Part shown: piece after piece, positions 45,845-55,400 of the stretch
How positions within the stretch are numbered: position 1 is the first letter of the stretch
How the letters are laid out: the number at the start of each line of letters is the position of its first letter
Source of the DNA: Phenylobacterium aquaticum
GTDB lineage: Bacteria > Pseudomonadota > Alphaproteobacteria > Caulobacterales > Caulobacteraceae
Length of the DNA stretch: 64,000 nt
Direction: 5' to 3'
Assembly (NCBI RefSeq): GCF_022695515.1
Contig: NZ_JALDPT010000002.1
Location: 62,001-126,000, forward strand
Notes under the pieces: model-generated
What the model saw: only the letters and a program-made list of their open reading frames with translations
Told to the model about the DNA's origin: nothing
Databases searched by the model: none
Translations under genes and position numbers: made by a program

Positions 45845-46749
45845 CAGCGGGCCTCCGGCGACTTGCGCGACATCAGGGCCTGGATCGCTATGGCGATGAA
45901 GGTCAGGTACATCAGCACGAAGGACAGGGCCGCCCCGAACGGCCAGTCATTGGCGCGCTTGAACTGGCGCTCGATGACATTGGCGATCATCTGGCTGTCG
46001 GGCCCGCCCAGCAGGTCCGGGGTCAGATAGGCGCCGAGCGCCGGGATGAAGGTGATCAGCACGCCCGATGCAATGCCCGGCAGGGCGAGCGGCACGACAA
46101 TCCGGAACAGGGTGCGCATCTGGCCCGCGCCCAGGTCGAGGCTGGCCTCCAGCAGCGAACGGTCCAGCCGGTCCAGCGCTGAATAGAGCGGCAGCACCAT
46201 GAAGGGCAGGTGGACATAGACCAGGCCCAGGATCACCGCGAAATTGTTGTGCAGCAGCTCCAGCGGCTGGAAGTCGCCGATGGGCTTGAGGCCCAGCAGG
46301 GCCGCGACCATTCCGCCCCCATGCCACAGCCAGCCCAGCGACATGTTGATGTAGCCCTCGGTCCTCAAGACCGCGATCAGGGCGTAGGTGCGGATCAGGA
46401 GGTTGGTCCAGAACGGCAGCATGATCAGCAGCAGCAGCCAGGCCTTGGCCTTCTCGGACGCGAAGGTGATGGCCAGCGCGACGGGGAAGCCCACCACCAG
46501 ACAGAGGCCGGTGGTGAGGCCCGCCACCCAGGCCGACTTGATGAAGATCTTCAGATAGAGGGGTTCGATCGCCCGCGCGTAGTTGGCGAAGGTGCCGGTG
46601 AACGAGATCTCGGTCAGGCCGACATTGCGGCCGAAGCTGTAGGCCCAGACGATGCCGAGCGGCACGAGGAAGAACAGCACCAGCCAGAACAGCGGCGGGC
46701 CCAGCGCGGCGGCGAACACCGCCTTGGCCTTGGTCCAACTGACCTCCAT
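45844..46749 (-). CDS. potH: Polyamine ABC transporter permease (PotH/PotB)
   Basis: A 301-aa permease with about six helices and a degenerate EAA loop (E-A-S-L-D-L-G-A-G-Q-M-R-T-L-F). F-T-G-T-F-A-N-Y and N-L-L-I-R-T-Y-A match the PotB/PotH half. It is separated from the binding-protein gene by 217 bp that contain a palindromic repeat. Confidence 0.91.
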   Translation of the reverse strand: MEVSWTKAKAVFAAALGPPLFWLVLFFLVPLGIVWAYSFGRNVGLTEISFTGTFANYARAIEPLYLKIFIKSAWVAGLTTGLCLVVGFPVALAITFASEKAKAWLLLLIMLPFWTNLLIRTYALIAVLRTEGYINMSLGWLWHGGGMVAALLGLKPIGDFQPLELLHNNFAVILGLVYVHLPFMVLPLYSALDRLDRSLLEASLDLGAGQMRTLFRIVVPLALPGIASGVLITFIPALGAYLTPDLLGGPDSQMIANVIERQFKRANDWPFGAALSFVLMYLTFIAIAIQALMSRKSPEAR

Positions 46750-46784
46750 CAGGGTCTCCTGAAGTTCGGCGGCGGCATCACGCC

Positions 46785-46943
46785 CCCTTCTCCCCTTGCG
46801 GGAGAAGGTGTCGGCGCAGCCGACGGATGAGGGGTCTCTCAGATCTGTCCGCGATCGGCCCAGCCAGAAGCGCGGCGAGGGGAGCGAGACCCCTCACCCG
46901 ACCCTGCTTCGCAGGGCCACCCTCTCCCGCAAGGGGAGAGGGA
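46785..46943. repeat. GC-rich composite palindromic repeat
   Basis: Left arm 46786-46808 reads CCTTCTCCC-N5-GGGAGAAGG; right arm 46921-46942 reads CCTCTCCC-N5-GGGGAGAGG, with inner GGGGTCTC / GAGACCCC and TCGGCG/CGCCGA-like hairpins (CTGCTTCGCAG). The two halves are inverted versions of each other. This form of intergenic palindrome recurs in many alphaproteobacterial genomes. It sits between potF and potH, where it could give a stable mRNA 3' end after potF. Confidence 0.72.
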
Positions 46944-46966
46944 GAACCAATGGCTGAGCTCATCGC

Positions 46967-48063
46967 CTAGGCCGCCCGGACCCGGGTGATGACCTCTTCG
47001 TAGAGGCTGGCCTTCTCGGCGCTTTCGAAGCGCCGTACTCGCACTTGGCCATGATGTCGGCGGGCGGGAAGATGACCGGATTGTTCTTGTAGCTGTCCGG
47101 CATCAGGGCCTTCGCCGCCGCATTGGGCGTCGGGTAGAGGATGGTCTTGGTGATCTCCGCGCCAGCCGTCCCGTCCAGGATGTAGTTGATGAAGGCGTGC
47201 GCATTGTTCGGCCGCGGCGCCCCCTTGGGGATGCACAGGGTGTCGGAGTTGAGCAGGCTGCCCTCCTTCGGCACCACGAAGTCGAGGTCCGGGTCCTCGC
47301 GCATCACCTGGGCGATGTCGCCGTTGTATTCCAACACCAGGTCCACATCGCCGGCGGCCAGCATGTCCTGGCCATTGTCATCGTGGAACGCCTTCACGAA
47401 GGGCTTCTGCTTGATCAGCATCTTCTCGATCTCGGCGACGAGCTCGGGCGGGATGTTGTTGACCGAATGGCCCTTGTACTTGGCCGCCAGCCGGATCAGG
47501 TCGGCGCTCTCGGACAGGAGCGCGATCTTGCCTTTGTACTGGTCGCTGTCGAACAGGTACTTCCAGCTGTCGGGAACCCCCTTCACCTTGCTCTTGCGAT
47601 AGCCGATGCCGAGCACCAGCCAGGTGTAGGGCATGGAGAACTTACGCCCCGGGTCATAGTCCGGGTTCAGGAACGCCGGATCGATGTTCTTCATGTTGGG
47701 GATCTTGGAATGATCCAGCGCCTCCAGCATGCCGGCCTGGCTCATGCGGGTGACGAACTCGTTCGACGGCACGATCACGTCGAAGCCCGGATTGCCCGCC
47801 TTCAGCTTGGCGAACAGTTCGTCATTGGTGGCGAACAGGCTCATGCTCACTTCGACGCCCGAGGCCTTCTTGAAGTCGGCGAGCGTCGTGGCGCCGATAT
47901 AGGTGTCCCAGTTGTAGAAGTTGAGCTTGGGCTCCTCGCCCCCACCCTTGGTGGCCGCCTTGGGACTGCAGTCCGTCAGGCTGAAGCCGACGGCCGCGGC
48001 GCCCAGCGCCGTCAGGATCGAGCGCCGGGACGCCCCGCCGCGATGCGAATTGGTCTGGCTCAT
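46967..48063 (-). pseudogene. potF: Polyamine ABC transporter substrate-binding protein, frameshifted near C-terminus
   Basis: About 365 aa after repair. Twin-arginine leader S-R-R-S-I-L-T-A-L-G-A-A, then N-F-Y-N-W-D-T-Y-I-G and F-D-V-I-V-P-S-N of the PotD/PotF family. At about 47029-47034 the reading frame shifts: the given frame reads off into arginine/serine-rich sequence to 46960, whereas adding one base gives F-E-S-A-E-K-A-S-L-Y-E-E-V-I-T-R-V and stop at 46967. The loss is from a GC(C)TTC context. Start ATG 48063. It is the periplasmic receptor for putrescine/spermidine. Confidence 0.83.
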
Positions 48064-48158
48064 GGCCCTTCGAAGCTCCCTCGCTATGTCGTCCGACAGC
48101 ATGGCGGACACGGCCCGCCGTTCAGTTCAACCCAAGCCTCTCATCCCGCGCGGCGCCC

Positions 48159-49544
48159 TCAGGCGTTGCGCAGATACCAGTCAAAATCGAGCGCGGTGAC
48201 CACCTCGAAGAACCGCGCCTGCTCGGTGCGTTTCACCTTCACGAACATCTCCACGAAGCGCTCGCCCAGATAGTCGGCCAGCACCTCGCTGGCCTCGAAC
48301 AGGTCGACGGCGGCGAACCAGTTGGAGGGGAGCCGCACGTTCTCCTTGGCCGCCGCCGCATAGCCGTCGCCGACCACGGCAGGGCCGGGATCGATCTTGT
48401 TCGTGATGCCGTAGTGGGCGCAGGCCAGAAGAGCGGCCAGCACCAGGTACGGATTGCCGTCGGCGCCCGCGACGCGGTGCTCCACATGCCGGGTCGGCGG
48501 CGGCCCGGCCGGCACGCGCAGCGAGACCGTGCGGTTGTTGACGCCCCAGGTCGGCGCCACCGGCGCATAGGAATTGGCCTTGAACCGGCGATAGCTGTTG
48601 GCGTTGGGCGCCAGGATCGCCATGCAGTCGCCCATCAGGGCCTTCATGCCGCCGATGGCGTGCTTCAGCAGGTCCGAGCCCTCCAGCTCCTCGCTGGCGC
48701 AGAGATTATTGCCCGCCGCGTCATTGACGCTGACATGGACGTGGAAGCCGTTGCCGGCGCGGTCCGACCAGGGCTTGGCCATGAAGGTGGCCTCGCAGCC
48801 GTGACGCAGGGCCACGCCCTTGGCGGCGCGCTTGTAGATCAGGGCGTCGTCGGCGGCGGCCAGGGCGTCGGGCTTGTGCTTGAGGGTCAGCTCGACCTGG
48901 CTGGGGGCGAATTCCGAGATCGCGCCTTCCAGCGGCACGTCCAGCACGTCGGCCGTCGCCCACAGCTCGCGCAGGAACGGGGCGATGGCCTCCAGTTCCG
49001 GCAGGCCGTAGACCTGGATGCCGTCGGGGCGGTGGCCGGTCAGGGGCGACTTCGGCGGCTGCAGGTCGCCGCTGGCGGTCCGCTCCAGGTCGACGAGGTA
49101 GTATTCCAGCTCGCAGGCCACGACCGGGGTCAGGCCGTCGGCGGCGAACCGGTCGAGCACCCGGCGCAGGACATGGCGCGGATCGAGATCGTTGGGCGTC
49201 CCGTCCAGCTCATAGAGCGACAGCATCACCTGGGCCATGTCGGGGCCGAGCCAGGGGGCCAGCTTCAGGGTCCCGGGCACGGGCCGGGCGCGACGGTCGG
49301 CGTCGCCGTCCTCCCAGACCAGCCCCGTGTCCTCGCAGTCCGCGCCCTGGGTGTCGACCACCAGCACCGAGCCGGGCAGGAAGCGGCCATAGTCATAGAT
49401 GGCCTGCAGCTCGTGGATCCGCAGGCGCTTGCCGCGCGGCACCCCCGTCATGGAGGTGAAGAACACCTCGACGAACTTCACCTCCGGATGGGCGGCGAGG
49501 AAATCGCGGCATTCCTGGGGATCGGCGACCATGGGGGACGTCAT
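48159..49544 (-). CDS. Second glutamine-synthetase-family gamma-glutamyl-amine ligase
   Basis: A 461-aa protein: E-L-E-Y-Y-L-V, S-Q-V-E-L-T-L, G-F-H-V-H-V-S-V, N-N-R-T-V-S-L-R-V-P-A-G, G-A-D-G-N-P-Y-L. Less close to PuuA than the 40275-41681 protein. ATG 49544 overlaps the upstream aminotransferase stop (ATGA). Upstream of potF and the permease genes in the same direction, so likely part of the polyamine operon; may glutamylate spermidine, ethanolamine-like or other amines. Confidence 0.82.
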   Translation of the reverse strand: MTSPMVADPQECRDFLAAHPEVKFVEVFFTSMTGVPRGKRLRIHELQAIYDYGRFLPGSVLVVDTQGADCEDTGLVWEDGDADRRARPVPGTLKLAPWLGPDMAQVMLSLYELDGTPNDLDPRHVLRRVLDRFAADGLTPVVACELEYYLVDLERTASGDLQPPKSPLTGHRPDGIQVYGLPELEAIAPFLRELWATADVLDVPLEGAISEFAPSQVELTLKHKPDALAAADDALIYKRAAKGVALRHGCEATFMAKPWSDRAGNGFHVHVSVNDAAGNNLCASEELEGSDLLKHAIGGMKALMGDCMAILAPNANSYRRFKANSYAPVAPTWGVNNRTVSLRVPAGPPPTRHVEHRVAGADGNPYLVLAALLACAHYGITNKIDPGPAVVGDGYAAAAKENVRLPSNWFAAVDLFEASEVLADYLGERFVEMFVKVKRTEQARFFEVVTALDFDWYLRNA

Positions 49545-50923
49545 GCGGCAAGGTCCTTGAGCGCGTCGGCGAAGCCCGCGACCGCGGCGACAAGCCGGTC
49601 GATCGCGGCGTCTTCCGTGACCGGCGACACCAACATCATGTTGTGGAAGGGCGCGATCAGCACCCCCCGGTTGATCAGCCACAGATGAAAGGCGGACATC
49701 AGGTCGGGGTCCAGGGCCTTGCGCATCTCGGCGGCGTTTTTCGGCGGCGGATCGGCGAAGACCAGCTCCACCCGCGCCCCCGCCTGAACGGCCGACCAAG
49801 GCAGGTCGTGGTCGGCGATCACCTGCCGAAGGCCCTGCACCAGGCGTTCCGATCCAGCCAGCATCCGGCCGTAGGCCGCGGGCGTCATCACATGGGTCAG
49901 CATGGCCCGCATGGCGGCCATGGCGAGCGCGTTGCCGGACAGGGTCGTGCCGATCCCCGACTGGCCGGGCCCGATCCGCGCCTGGGCCGCGTCCATCCGC
50001 GCCGACAGCTCGGCCGTCACGCCCCACACCGCGGCGGGAACCCCGCCGGCGATGGCCTTGCCGATCACCAGCATGTCCGGCTCGAGGCCGTGGAGGACGC
50101 CATAGCCGCCGGGTCCGGCGGACAGCGTATGGGTCTCGTCGAGGATCAGCAGGGTTCCGGCGTCGCGGGTGAGATCGCGCAGTCGCTGACGGAAGCCCGG
50201 CTCCGGCAGGATCATGCCGCAATTGGTCATCACCGGTTCGGCCAGCACCGCGGCCACGTCGCCGGGGGCCAGGGCCGCCTCCATGGCAGCGAGGTCGTTA
50301 AACGGGACCACCCGGGTCGTGATGGTCATGTCGCTCACCTGGCCCAGCAGGCCCGGCTTCATGACCGGAACCCCGTCCTTCAAGACCACGAAGGCGTCCT
50401 CGACCATGCCGTGATAGCAGCCGTCGAAGATCAGGATCACCGGCCGCTCGGTGACCGCGCGGGCCCAGCGGATCGCCGCGCGGTTGGCGTCGCTGGCGGT
50501 GGTCGCCGTCTGCCAAAGCGGCAGGCCGAAGCGCTCGGCGAGCAGGCGGCCCACGACCACCGCCTCGGCGGTCGGCAGCATGAAGCCCGCCCCGCGCTTG
50601 AGCTGGTCGGCCACCGCGGCGGCGACCTCGGGCTGGGCGTGGCCGAACATCGAGGGCGTGTCGCCCAGGCAGAAGTCGTCATAGAGGCCGGCGTCGACGT
50701 CGGTGACCTGCGCGCCATGGCCCTGGGCGGCGAAGATCGGGACCGGGCTCGCCCAGTCGCCCATCCAGTGCATCGGCGCGCCGCCGCGCCAGACCGCCGC
50801 CGCCTGGCCGGCCAGGGCGACAGAGCGCGGATGAGTCGCCGCAAACCGCGCGACCTCGGCCGCCCACAGGCCCGCCAGGGTCTTGGACTGGGGATCCGCC
50901 AGAGGCTGGGCCGACAGGGTCAC
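49541..50923 (-). CDS. Class III aminotransferase (glutamate-1-semialdehyde-aminotransferase-like)
   Basis: A 460-aa PLP enzyme: F-C-L-G-D-T-P-S-M-F-G-H, D-G-C-Y-H-G, L-D-E-T-H-T, and PLP Lys in V-I-G-K-A-I-A-G-G-V-P-A-A. GSA-type architecture, but in a catabolic operon. First enzyme gene after the regulator, GTG start at 50923, preceded by a TGTGATCACA palindrome. Likely an omega-amine or beta-amino-acid aminotransferase. Confidence 0.83.
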   Translation of the reverse strand: MTLSAQPLADPQSKTLAGLWAAEVARFAATHPRSVALAGQAAAVWRGGAPMHWMGDWASPVPIFAAQGHGAQVTDVDAGLYDDFCLGDTPSMFGHAQPEVAAAVADQLKRGAGFMLPTAEAVVVGRLLAERFGLPLWQTATTASDANRAAIRWARAVTERPVILIFDGCYHGMVEDAFVVLKDGVPVMKPGLLGQVSDMTITTRVVPFNDLAAMEAALAPGDVAAVLAEPVMTNCGMILPEPGFRQRLRDLTRDAGTLLILDETHTLSAGPGGYGVLHGLEPDMLVIGKAIAGGVPAAVWGVTAELSARMDAAQARIGPGQSGIGTTLSGNALAMAAMRAMLTHVMTPAAYGRMLAGSERLVQGLRQVIADHDLPWSAVQAGARVELVFADPPPKNAAEMRKALDPDLMSAFHLWLINRGVLIAPFHNMMLVSPVTEDAAIDRLVAAVAGFADALKDLAA

Positions 50924-50940
50924 GCGGGCTGGGTCCTTAG

Positions 50941-50954
50941 ATTGTGATCACAGT
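50941..50954. promoter_or_regulatory. Candidate GntR operator in front of the polyamine operon
   Basis: ATTGTGATCACAGT with perfect core palindrome TGTGATCACA (50943-50952), 18 bp upstream of the aminotransferase start. A related ATTGCGATCACAGT is 20 bp upstream of the GntR gene. TTGACA (minus strand, about 50970-50975) lies behind it as a possible -35. Confidence 0.6.
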
Positions 50955-50987
50955 TTTGCGCCGCCGGCCGTCTGTCAAGCTTCCGCA

Positions 50988-51669
50988 TCACGGGCGGGCC
51001 TCGACGGCGGCGCGCATCTTCTCCATGCCTTCGGACAGGTCAGCGGCGATGGCGCGGCGGGCGGCCTCGGCGTCCCGCGCCTTGAGGGCGGCCACGGCCT
51101 CGGCGTGATGGTCGGCGACCAGGTTGTCGGACCCCACTCGCCCGAACACCACCCGCATGAAGGGGCCGATCTGCAGCCACAGGCCGGCGGCCATGGACAG
51201 CAGCACCTCGGCCTCGGCCCGCTCATAGATGGCGAAGTGGAAGGCGTGGTTGGCGGCCATGTAGGCGGCGACGTCTCCGGCCGCCAGGGCGGCGTCGAGT
51301 TTGGCGTCCATCCCTTGCAGCGCCTTGATCAGGGCGTCGTCAGCCCGGCCCGCCGCCCGCGCCGCCAGCTCCGGCTCGATCCAGAGCCTCGCCTGCTCCA
51401 GCTGCTCCAGCCGCGCCGCGGTGAGGGAGGGCACGCTCAGCCGCTTGTTGGCCGGATTGATCTCCAGCGCCCGCTCGGCGACCAGCCGGCGGACGGCGTC
51501 GCGCACCGGCATGGGGCTGACGCCGAGCTCGACGGCCAGCCCCCTCAGGCTCACCCCGCGCCCGGGCGATGGCGCCGGTGATCAGGGCCCGGCGGATGGC
51601 CTCATAGACCTGGTCATGCACCGCCTGGGAGTCGGCCAACGGGCGCCTGGGGGATGCGGCGGGGGGCAT
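50988..51669 (-). pseudogene. GntR-family (FCD) transcriptional regulator, frameshifted in the HTH
   Basis: About 227 aa. The N-terminal part from ATG 51669 reads H-D-Q-V-Y-E-A-I-R-R-A-L-I-T-G; the rest continues in another frame as G-V-S-L-R-G-L-A-V-E-L-G-V-S-P-M-P-V-R-D-A-V-R-R-L, followed by an FCD effector domain (A-Y-M-A-A-N-H-A-F-H-F-A-I-Y, V-A-D-H-H-A-E-A). The join near 51566 needs two extra C bases in the CCC run to give I-A-P-G-R-G. Otherwise a loss-of-function mutation. Likely repressor of the polyamine operon below it. Confidence 0.78.
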
Positions 51670-51689
51670 GCGATCGGCGGTCTCCGGCG

Positions 51690-51703
51690 ATTGCGATCAC
51701 AGT
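51690..51703. promoter_or_regulatory. Candidate autoregulatory GntR operator
   Basis: ATTGCGATCACAGT differs at one position from the site at 50941-50954 and is 20 bp upstream of the GntR ATG (51669). The divergent methyltransferase start is about 130 bp on the other side. Confidence 0.55.
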
Positions 51704-51833
51704 GCACGAAGTCCGGCGCGGCGCCAGCCCCGGCGCGCGCACCGGCCATGGAACGATTGTGGCGCGTGGCGCTTCCTTGGCCGGACGGCGCAGGGCAGAC
51801 TCGCGGACGCCGTCGCAACGGCCAGGGACCTCG

Positions 51834-53024
51834 ATGACCGCACCTCCCCATGAGCCTGGCCTGGAAGACGCCGTCGAGATCGGCCTGGGACGCCTGCGCG
51901 CCCATATGCTCAATCTGGCCGAACTGATCTTCCTGAGGGTTCTCCAGCGGTCGCCCCGACATCCCACGGCCACCCGCCTGCTTGGCGTGACGCGCTTCAA
52001 GCTGGGAGAGCCCGACGCGGCGCTCACCCTGCTGCGCGCGGCGGTCGAGGCGGCGCCCGACGATCCCGCCGGCTGGTGCGATCTGGCCATGGGGCTGGGT
52101 CAGTCGGGAGACACGGCCGCCGCGGCCGAGGCGCTCGCCCGGGCCGACGCCCTGCTCGATCCGGCGACGCCGGCGCCCGACCTCGCCCATCTCACCTGGT
52201 CGAGCGATCGCTGGACCATGGACTTCAAGCTGGTCGACTACGACTACACCGCCCGCATCCGCTATGGGGCGGGCAAGCCGCCCCATCCTGAGCTTGAGGC
52301 CCAGATCAGCGCCGGCCGCGACCGCTACGCCGCCCTGCTGGCCGAGATCGCCGAGATCGCATCGGACTTCACCCAGATCCCGATGGGCGGGGACAACGAG
52401 GATCCGCACCCCTTCTGGCTGAACGCCTGGTTCAATTCCCTCGACGCCATGGTGCTGATGCAGATGCTGCGCCGGGGCGATCCCGCCCGCTTCGTCGAGA
52501 TCGGCTCGGGCCTGTCGACCAAGTTCGCCCGGCGCGCCGTCCAGACCTATGGCCTGCGCACGCGGCTGACCTCGATCGATCCGCAGCCTCGCGCCGAAGT
52601 CGACCGCATCTGCGATCACGTCATCCGCAAACCGCTGGAGGCCTGCAATGTCGAGATCTTCCAGGCCCTGGAGCCGGGCGACATCCTGTTCCTGGACAGC
52701 TCGCACCGATCCTTCCAGGGCTCCGACGTCACCGTCTTCTTCCTGGAGATCCTGCCCCGGCTGACGTCCGGCGTGATCGTCCACGTCCACGACGTCTACC
52801 TGCCCGACGACTATATCAGCGGCCACGTGCAGCGGCTGTGGAACGAGCAGTACCTGCTGGCCACCGCCCTGATCTTCGGCCCCCAGGCCTTCGAGATCCT
52901 GTCGCCCAACTGGTGGATCAGCCAGGACCCGGCCCTGCTGGCCCAGGCCCGCGCCACGCTGCGTCCCGGCCCCCTGGCCGGCCTCGACATCTATGGCGCC
53001 TCGTTCTGGATGCGGAAGACCTAG
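51834..53024 (+). CDS. TPR-linked class I SAM-dependent methyltransferase-like protein
   Basis: A 396-aa protein. Residues about 20-110 form TPR-like helices (A-T-R-L-L-G-V-T-R-F-K-L-G-E-P-D-A-A-L); about 215-330 contain a Rossmann methyltransferase core (F-V-E-I-G-S-G-L-S-T-K-F-A-R-R-A, L-T-S-I-D-P-Q-P-R, D-I-L-F-L-D-S-S-H-R-S, V-I-V-H-V-H-D-V-Y-L-P). Domain pairing resembles Methyltransf_24 proteins linked to glycan or peptide modification; the substrate is unknown. ATG 51834 follows a short CAGGGA ribosome site. Confidence 0.77.
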   Translation: MTAPPHEPGLEDAVEIGLGRLRAHMLNLAELIFLRVLQRSPRHPTATRLLGVTRFKLGEPDAALTLLRAAVEAAPDDPAGWCDLAMGLGQSGDTAAAAEALARADALLDPATPAPDLAHLTWSSDRWTMDFKLVDYDYTARIRYGAGKPPHPELEAQISAGRDRYAALLAEIAEIASDFTQIPMGGDNEDPHPFWLNAWFNSLDAMVLMQMLRRGDPARFVEIGSGLSTKFARRAVQTYGLRTRLTSIDPQPRAEVDRICDHVIRKPLEACNVEIFQALEPGDILFLDSSHRSFQGSDVTVFFLEILPRLTSGVIVHVHDVYLPDDYISGHVQRLWNEQYLLATALIFGPQAFEILSPNWWISQDPALLAQARATLRPGPLAGLDIYGASFWMRKT

Positions 53025-53082
53025 CCAAGCCCCGCCCCCTGTGACTTCCGCGCACCGCCCCAGCGCCACCTCAAGTTTACCC

Positions 53083-53110
53083 TTGCCAAAACGGTAGTCC
53101 TCACTACCGT
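53083..53110 (+). promoter_or_regulatory. Promoter with 20-bp inverted-repeat operator, before TonB receptor
   Basis: TTGCCA (53083-53088), 16-bp spacer, TACCGT (53105-53110). Embedded operator ACGGTAG-N6-CTACCGT at 53091-53110. The same arrangement occurs at 57320-57347 before the FAD oxidase. Overlap with the -35/-10 region implies repression, most likely by the TetR protein at 56623-57303. Confidence 0.72.
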
Positions 53111-53139
53111 CTTGAAAACTTCATAGGGGACGTTGGACG

Positions 53140-55400
53140 ATGACCAAGATGGGAGCCCTGGCGGGCGTTGGACTGGCCGCCCTGCTGGCGGCGAGCGGGG
53201 CGCACGCCCAGAGCTCGGGCGGCAACGAAATCGAAGAGGTCGTGGTCACGGCGCAGAAGCGGGCCGAGAACCTCCAGGACGTTCCCATCGCCATCACCGC
53301 GCTGACCGGCGAGACCCTGCAGAACCAGCGCGTCGGCAACCTGCTCGGCCTGACCGGCCTGTCCCCGGGCCTGCAGATCAAGACCGACGACAACGCCGCC
53401 AACCCGCGGATCTTCATCCGCGGCGTCGGCGTCAACGACTTCAACCCCTCCACGGCCAGCGCCGTCGGCATCTATGTGGACGGGGTCTACGTCGCCTCGC
53501 CGCTCGCCCAGCTGGCCTCGTTCTACGACCTGCAACAGGTGGAAGTGCTGCGCGGCCCGCAAGGCACCCTCTATGGCCGCAACACCACCGGCGGCGCGAT
53601 CAACGTCACCACCAAGAAGCCCACCGACAGCTTCCAGGCCGACGCGGCGATCGACTACGGCAATTTCCACGCGATCAACGCCCAGGGCGGCGTGGGCGGC
53701 CCGATCCCCGTGCTCGGCGACGCCTTCTCCTTCCGGGTCAGCGGCATCTACAACAAGGATGACGGCTACACCCTCAACCGGCTGACCGGGAACCGCGGCA
53801 ATGACGCCGATCGCTGGGGCCTGCGCGCGGCCCTGCGCTACAAGCCCGACGACAAGCTGACCGCCGACCTGACGCTCAGCCTGAACCAGTCCCGCGGCGG
53901 CTCGATCCTGGCCTATAACCGCTCCCTGATCGCCCAGACCGCCGAGTCCGCCGGAACCTTCGATCCCTCGCTGGGCTACGCGCTGTGTAAGCCGGCCTAT
54001 TACACCTCGGGCCAGTGCACCAACGTGCTGGGCTACGCCAACACCAGCGGCAACCTCTATCAGGGCGACTACCAGTTCGAGGGCAAGGACATCCTCAAGC
54101 TGTTCGGGGCCGCCTCGACCATCAGCTATGACTTCGGACCTGTGACCCTGGTCTCGGTCACCGGCTACCAGCGCGCGGCCCGGGACGACTGGGAAGAGAC
54201 CGACGCCAACCCGATCCCGATCATCACCGCCCGGTACATCGCCCGCGAGGAGACCACGAGCCAGGAGCTGCGCCTGCAGTCGAACGGCAAGACCCAGCTG
54301 CGCTGGCTGGCCGGGCTCTATTTCGCCAACGACTATCTGAACAACAACTCGACCTATGACGTCCTGGCCGCCCTGCGCAATCCGACCGCGTCGAACCCGA
54401 CCGGCGCCGATCCGGCCAACTCCATCGCCCTGTTCGGCTGGCCCCTGCACCAGACCTCCAAGAGCTACGCCGCCTTCGGCCAGGCCGACTATGACGTCAC
54501 CGACCGCCTGACCCTGACCGTCGGCCTGCGCTATTCGATGGACGAGAAGCAGTTCCACTATGTCAGCGAGGCGGAAGGCGGGCTGATCCCGATCTTCACC
54601 TTCGACGACTCCAAGACCTTCCGGTCGCTCTCCGGCCGGCTGGGCGTCCAGTACAAGCTGACCGATGACGCCAACGTCTACGCCACCTATAACCGCGGCT
54701 ATAAGAGCGGCGGCTTCTTCTCCGGCCAGACCACCGAGCCCTCGGACCTCGGCCCCTATCAGGACGAGAAGGTCAACGCCTACGAGGTCGGGACCAAGGC
54801 GGAGTTCTTCAATCGCCGCCTGCGGACCAACCTCTCGGCCTTCTACTATGATTACAAGGACCTGCAGGTCTACACCGTGATCCAACGCGGCGCCCTGTCG
54901 GTGCAGTACTTCACCAACGCCTCGGCCGCGAAGATCTACGGGGCCGACGCCGAGATCGAGGCGACCCCGGCCCAGGGCCTCGACCTCAGCCTGGGCGTCT
55001 CCCTGCTCAGCGCCGAGTACAAGGACTTCGTCTCAGTCGGCACGGACTATTCCGGCAACACCCTGCCGTCCGCGCCCAAGGCCAGCGTCAACGGCTCGGT
55101 CCACTACAGCCATCCCCTGCCGATCGGCGAGTTCGTCGGTCAGGCGGACTTCACCTATCGGACCAAGGTCTATTTCGACACGGCCAACACCGAGCGCCTG
55201 AGCGACCCGACCCGCACCTTCGTCAACGCCCAGCTGGCTGGCGTCTGCAGGACGGCAAGTATGAGATGGGCGTCTGGGGCAAGAACATCTTCGACGAAAC
55301 CAACATCGTCGACATCACCCCGATCGCCGGCCTCGGCTTCGACGTGTTCAGCGTCGGCCAGCCGCGCACCTACGGCGTCTATCTCCGGGCCAAATATTGA
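53140..55400 (+). pseudogene. TonB-dependent outer-membrane receptor, frameshifted near C-terminus
   Basis: About 753 aa after repair. Signal peptide (G-L-A-A-L-L-A-A-S-G), E-E-V-V-V-T-A-Q-K-R TonB box, plug R-I-F-I-R-G-V-G-V-N-D and L-R-G-P-Q-G-T-L-Y-G-R-N-T-T-G-G-A-I, then barrel. At about 55236-55238 CTGGCTGG is probably CTGGCCTGG; one extra C restores L-A-W-R-L-Q-D-G-K-Y-E-M-G-V and the terminal Y-L-R-A-K-Y with stop at 55400. As given, the frame continues through the next gene. The plug type is the general (IroN/CirA-like, non-siderophore-motif) Caulobacterales TonB class; ligand unknown. Confidence 0.85.
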
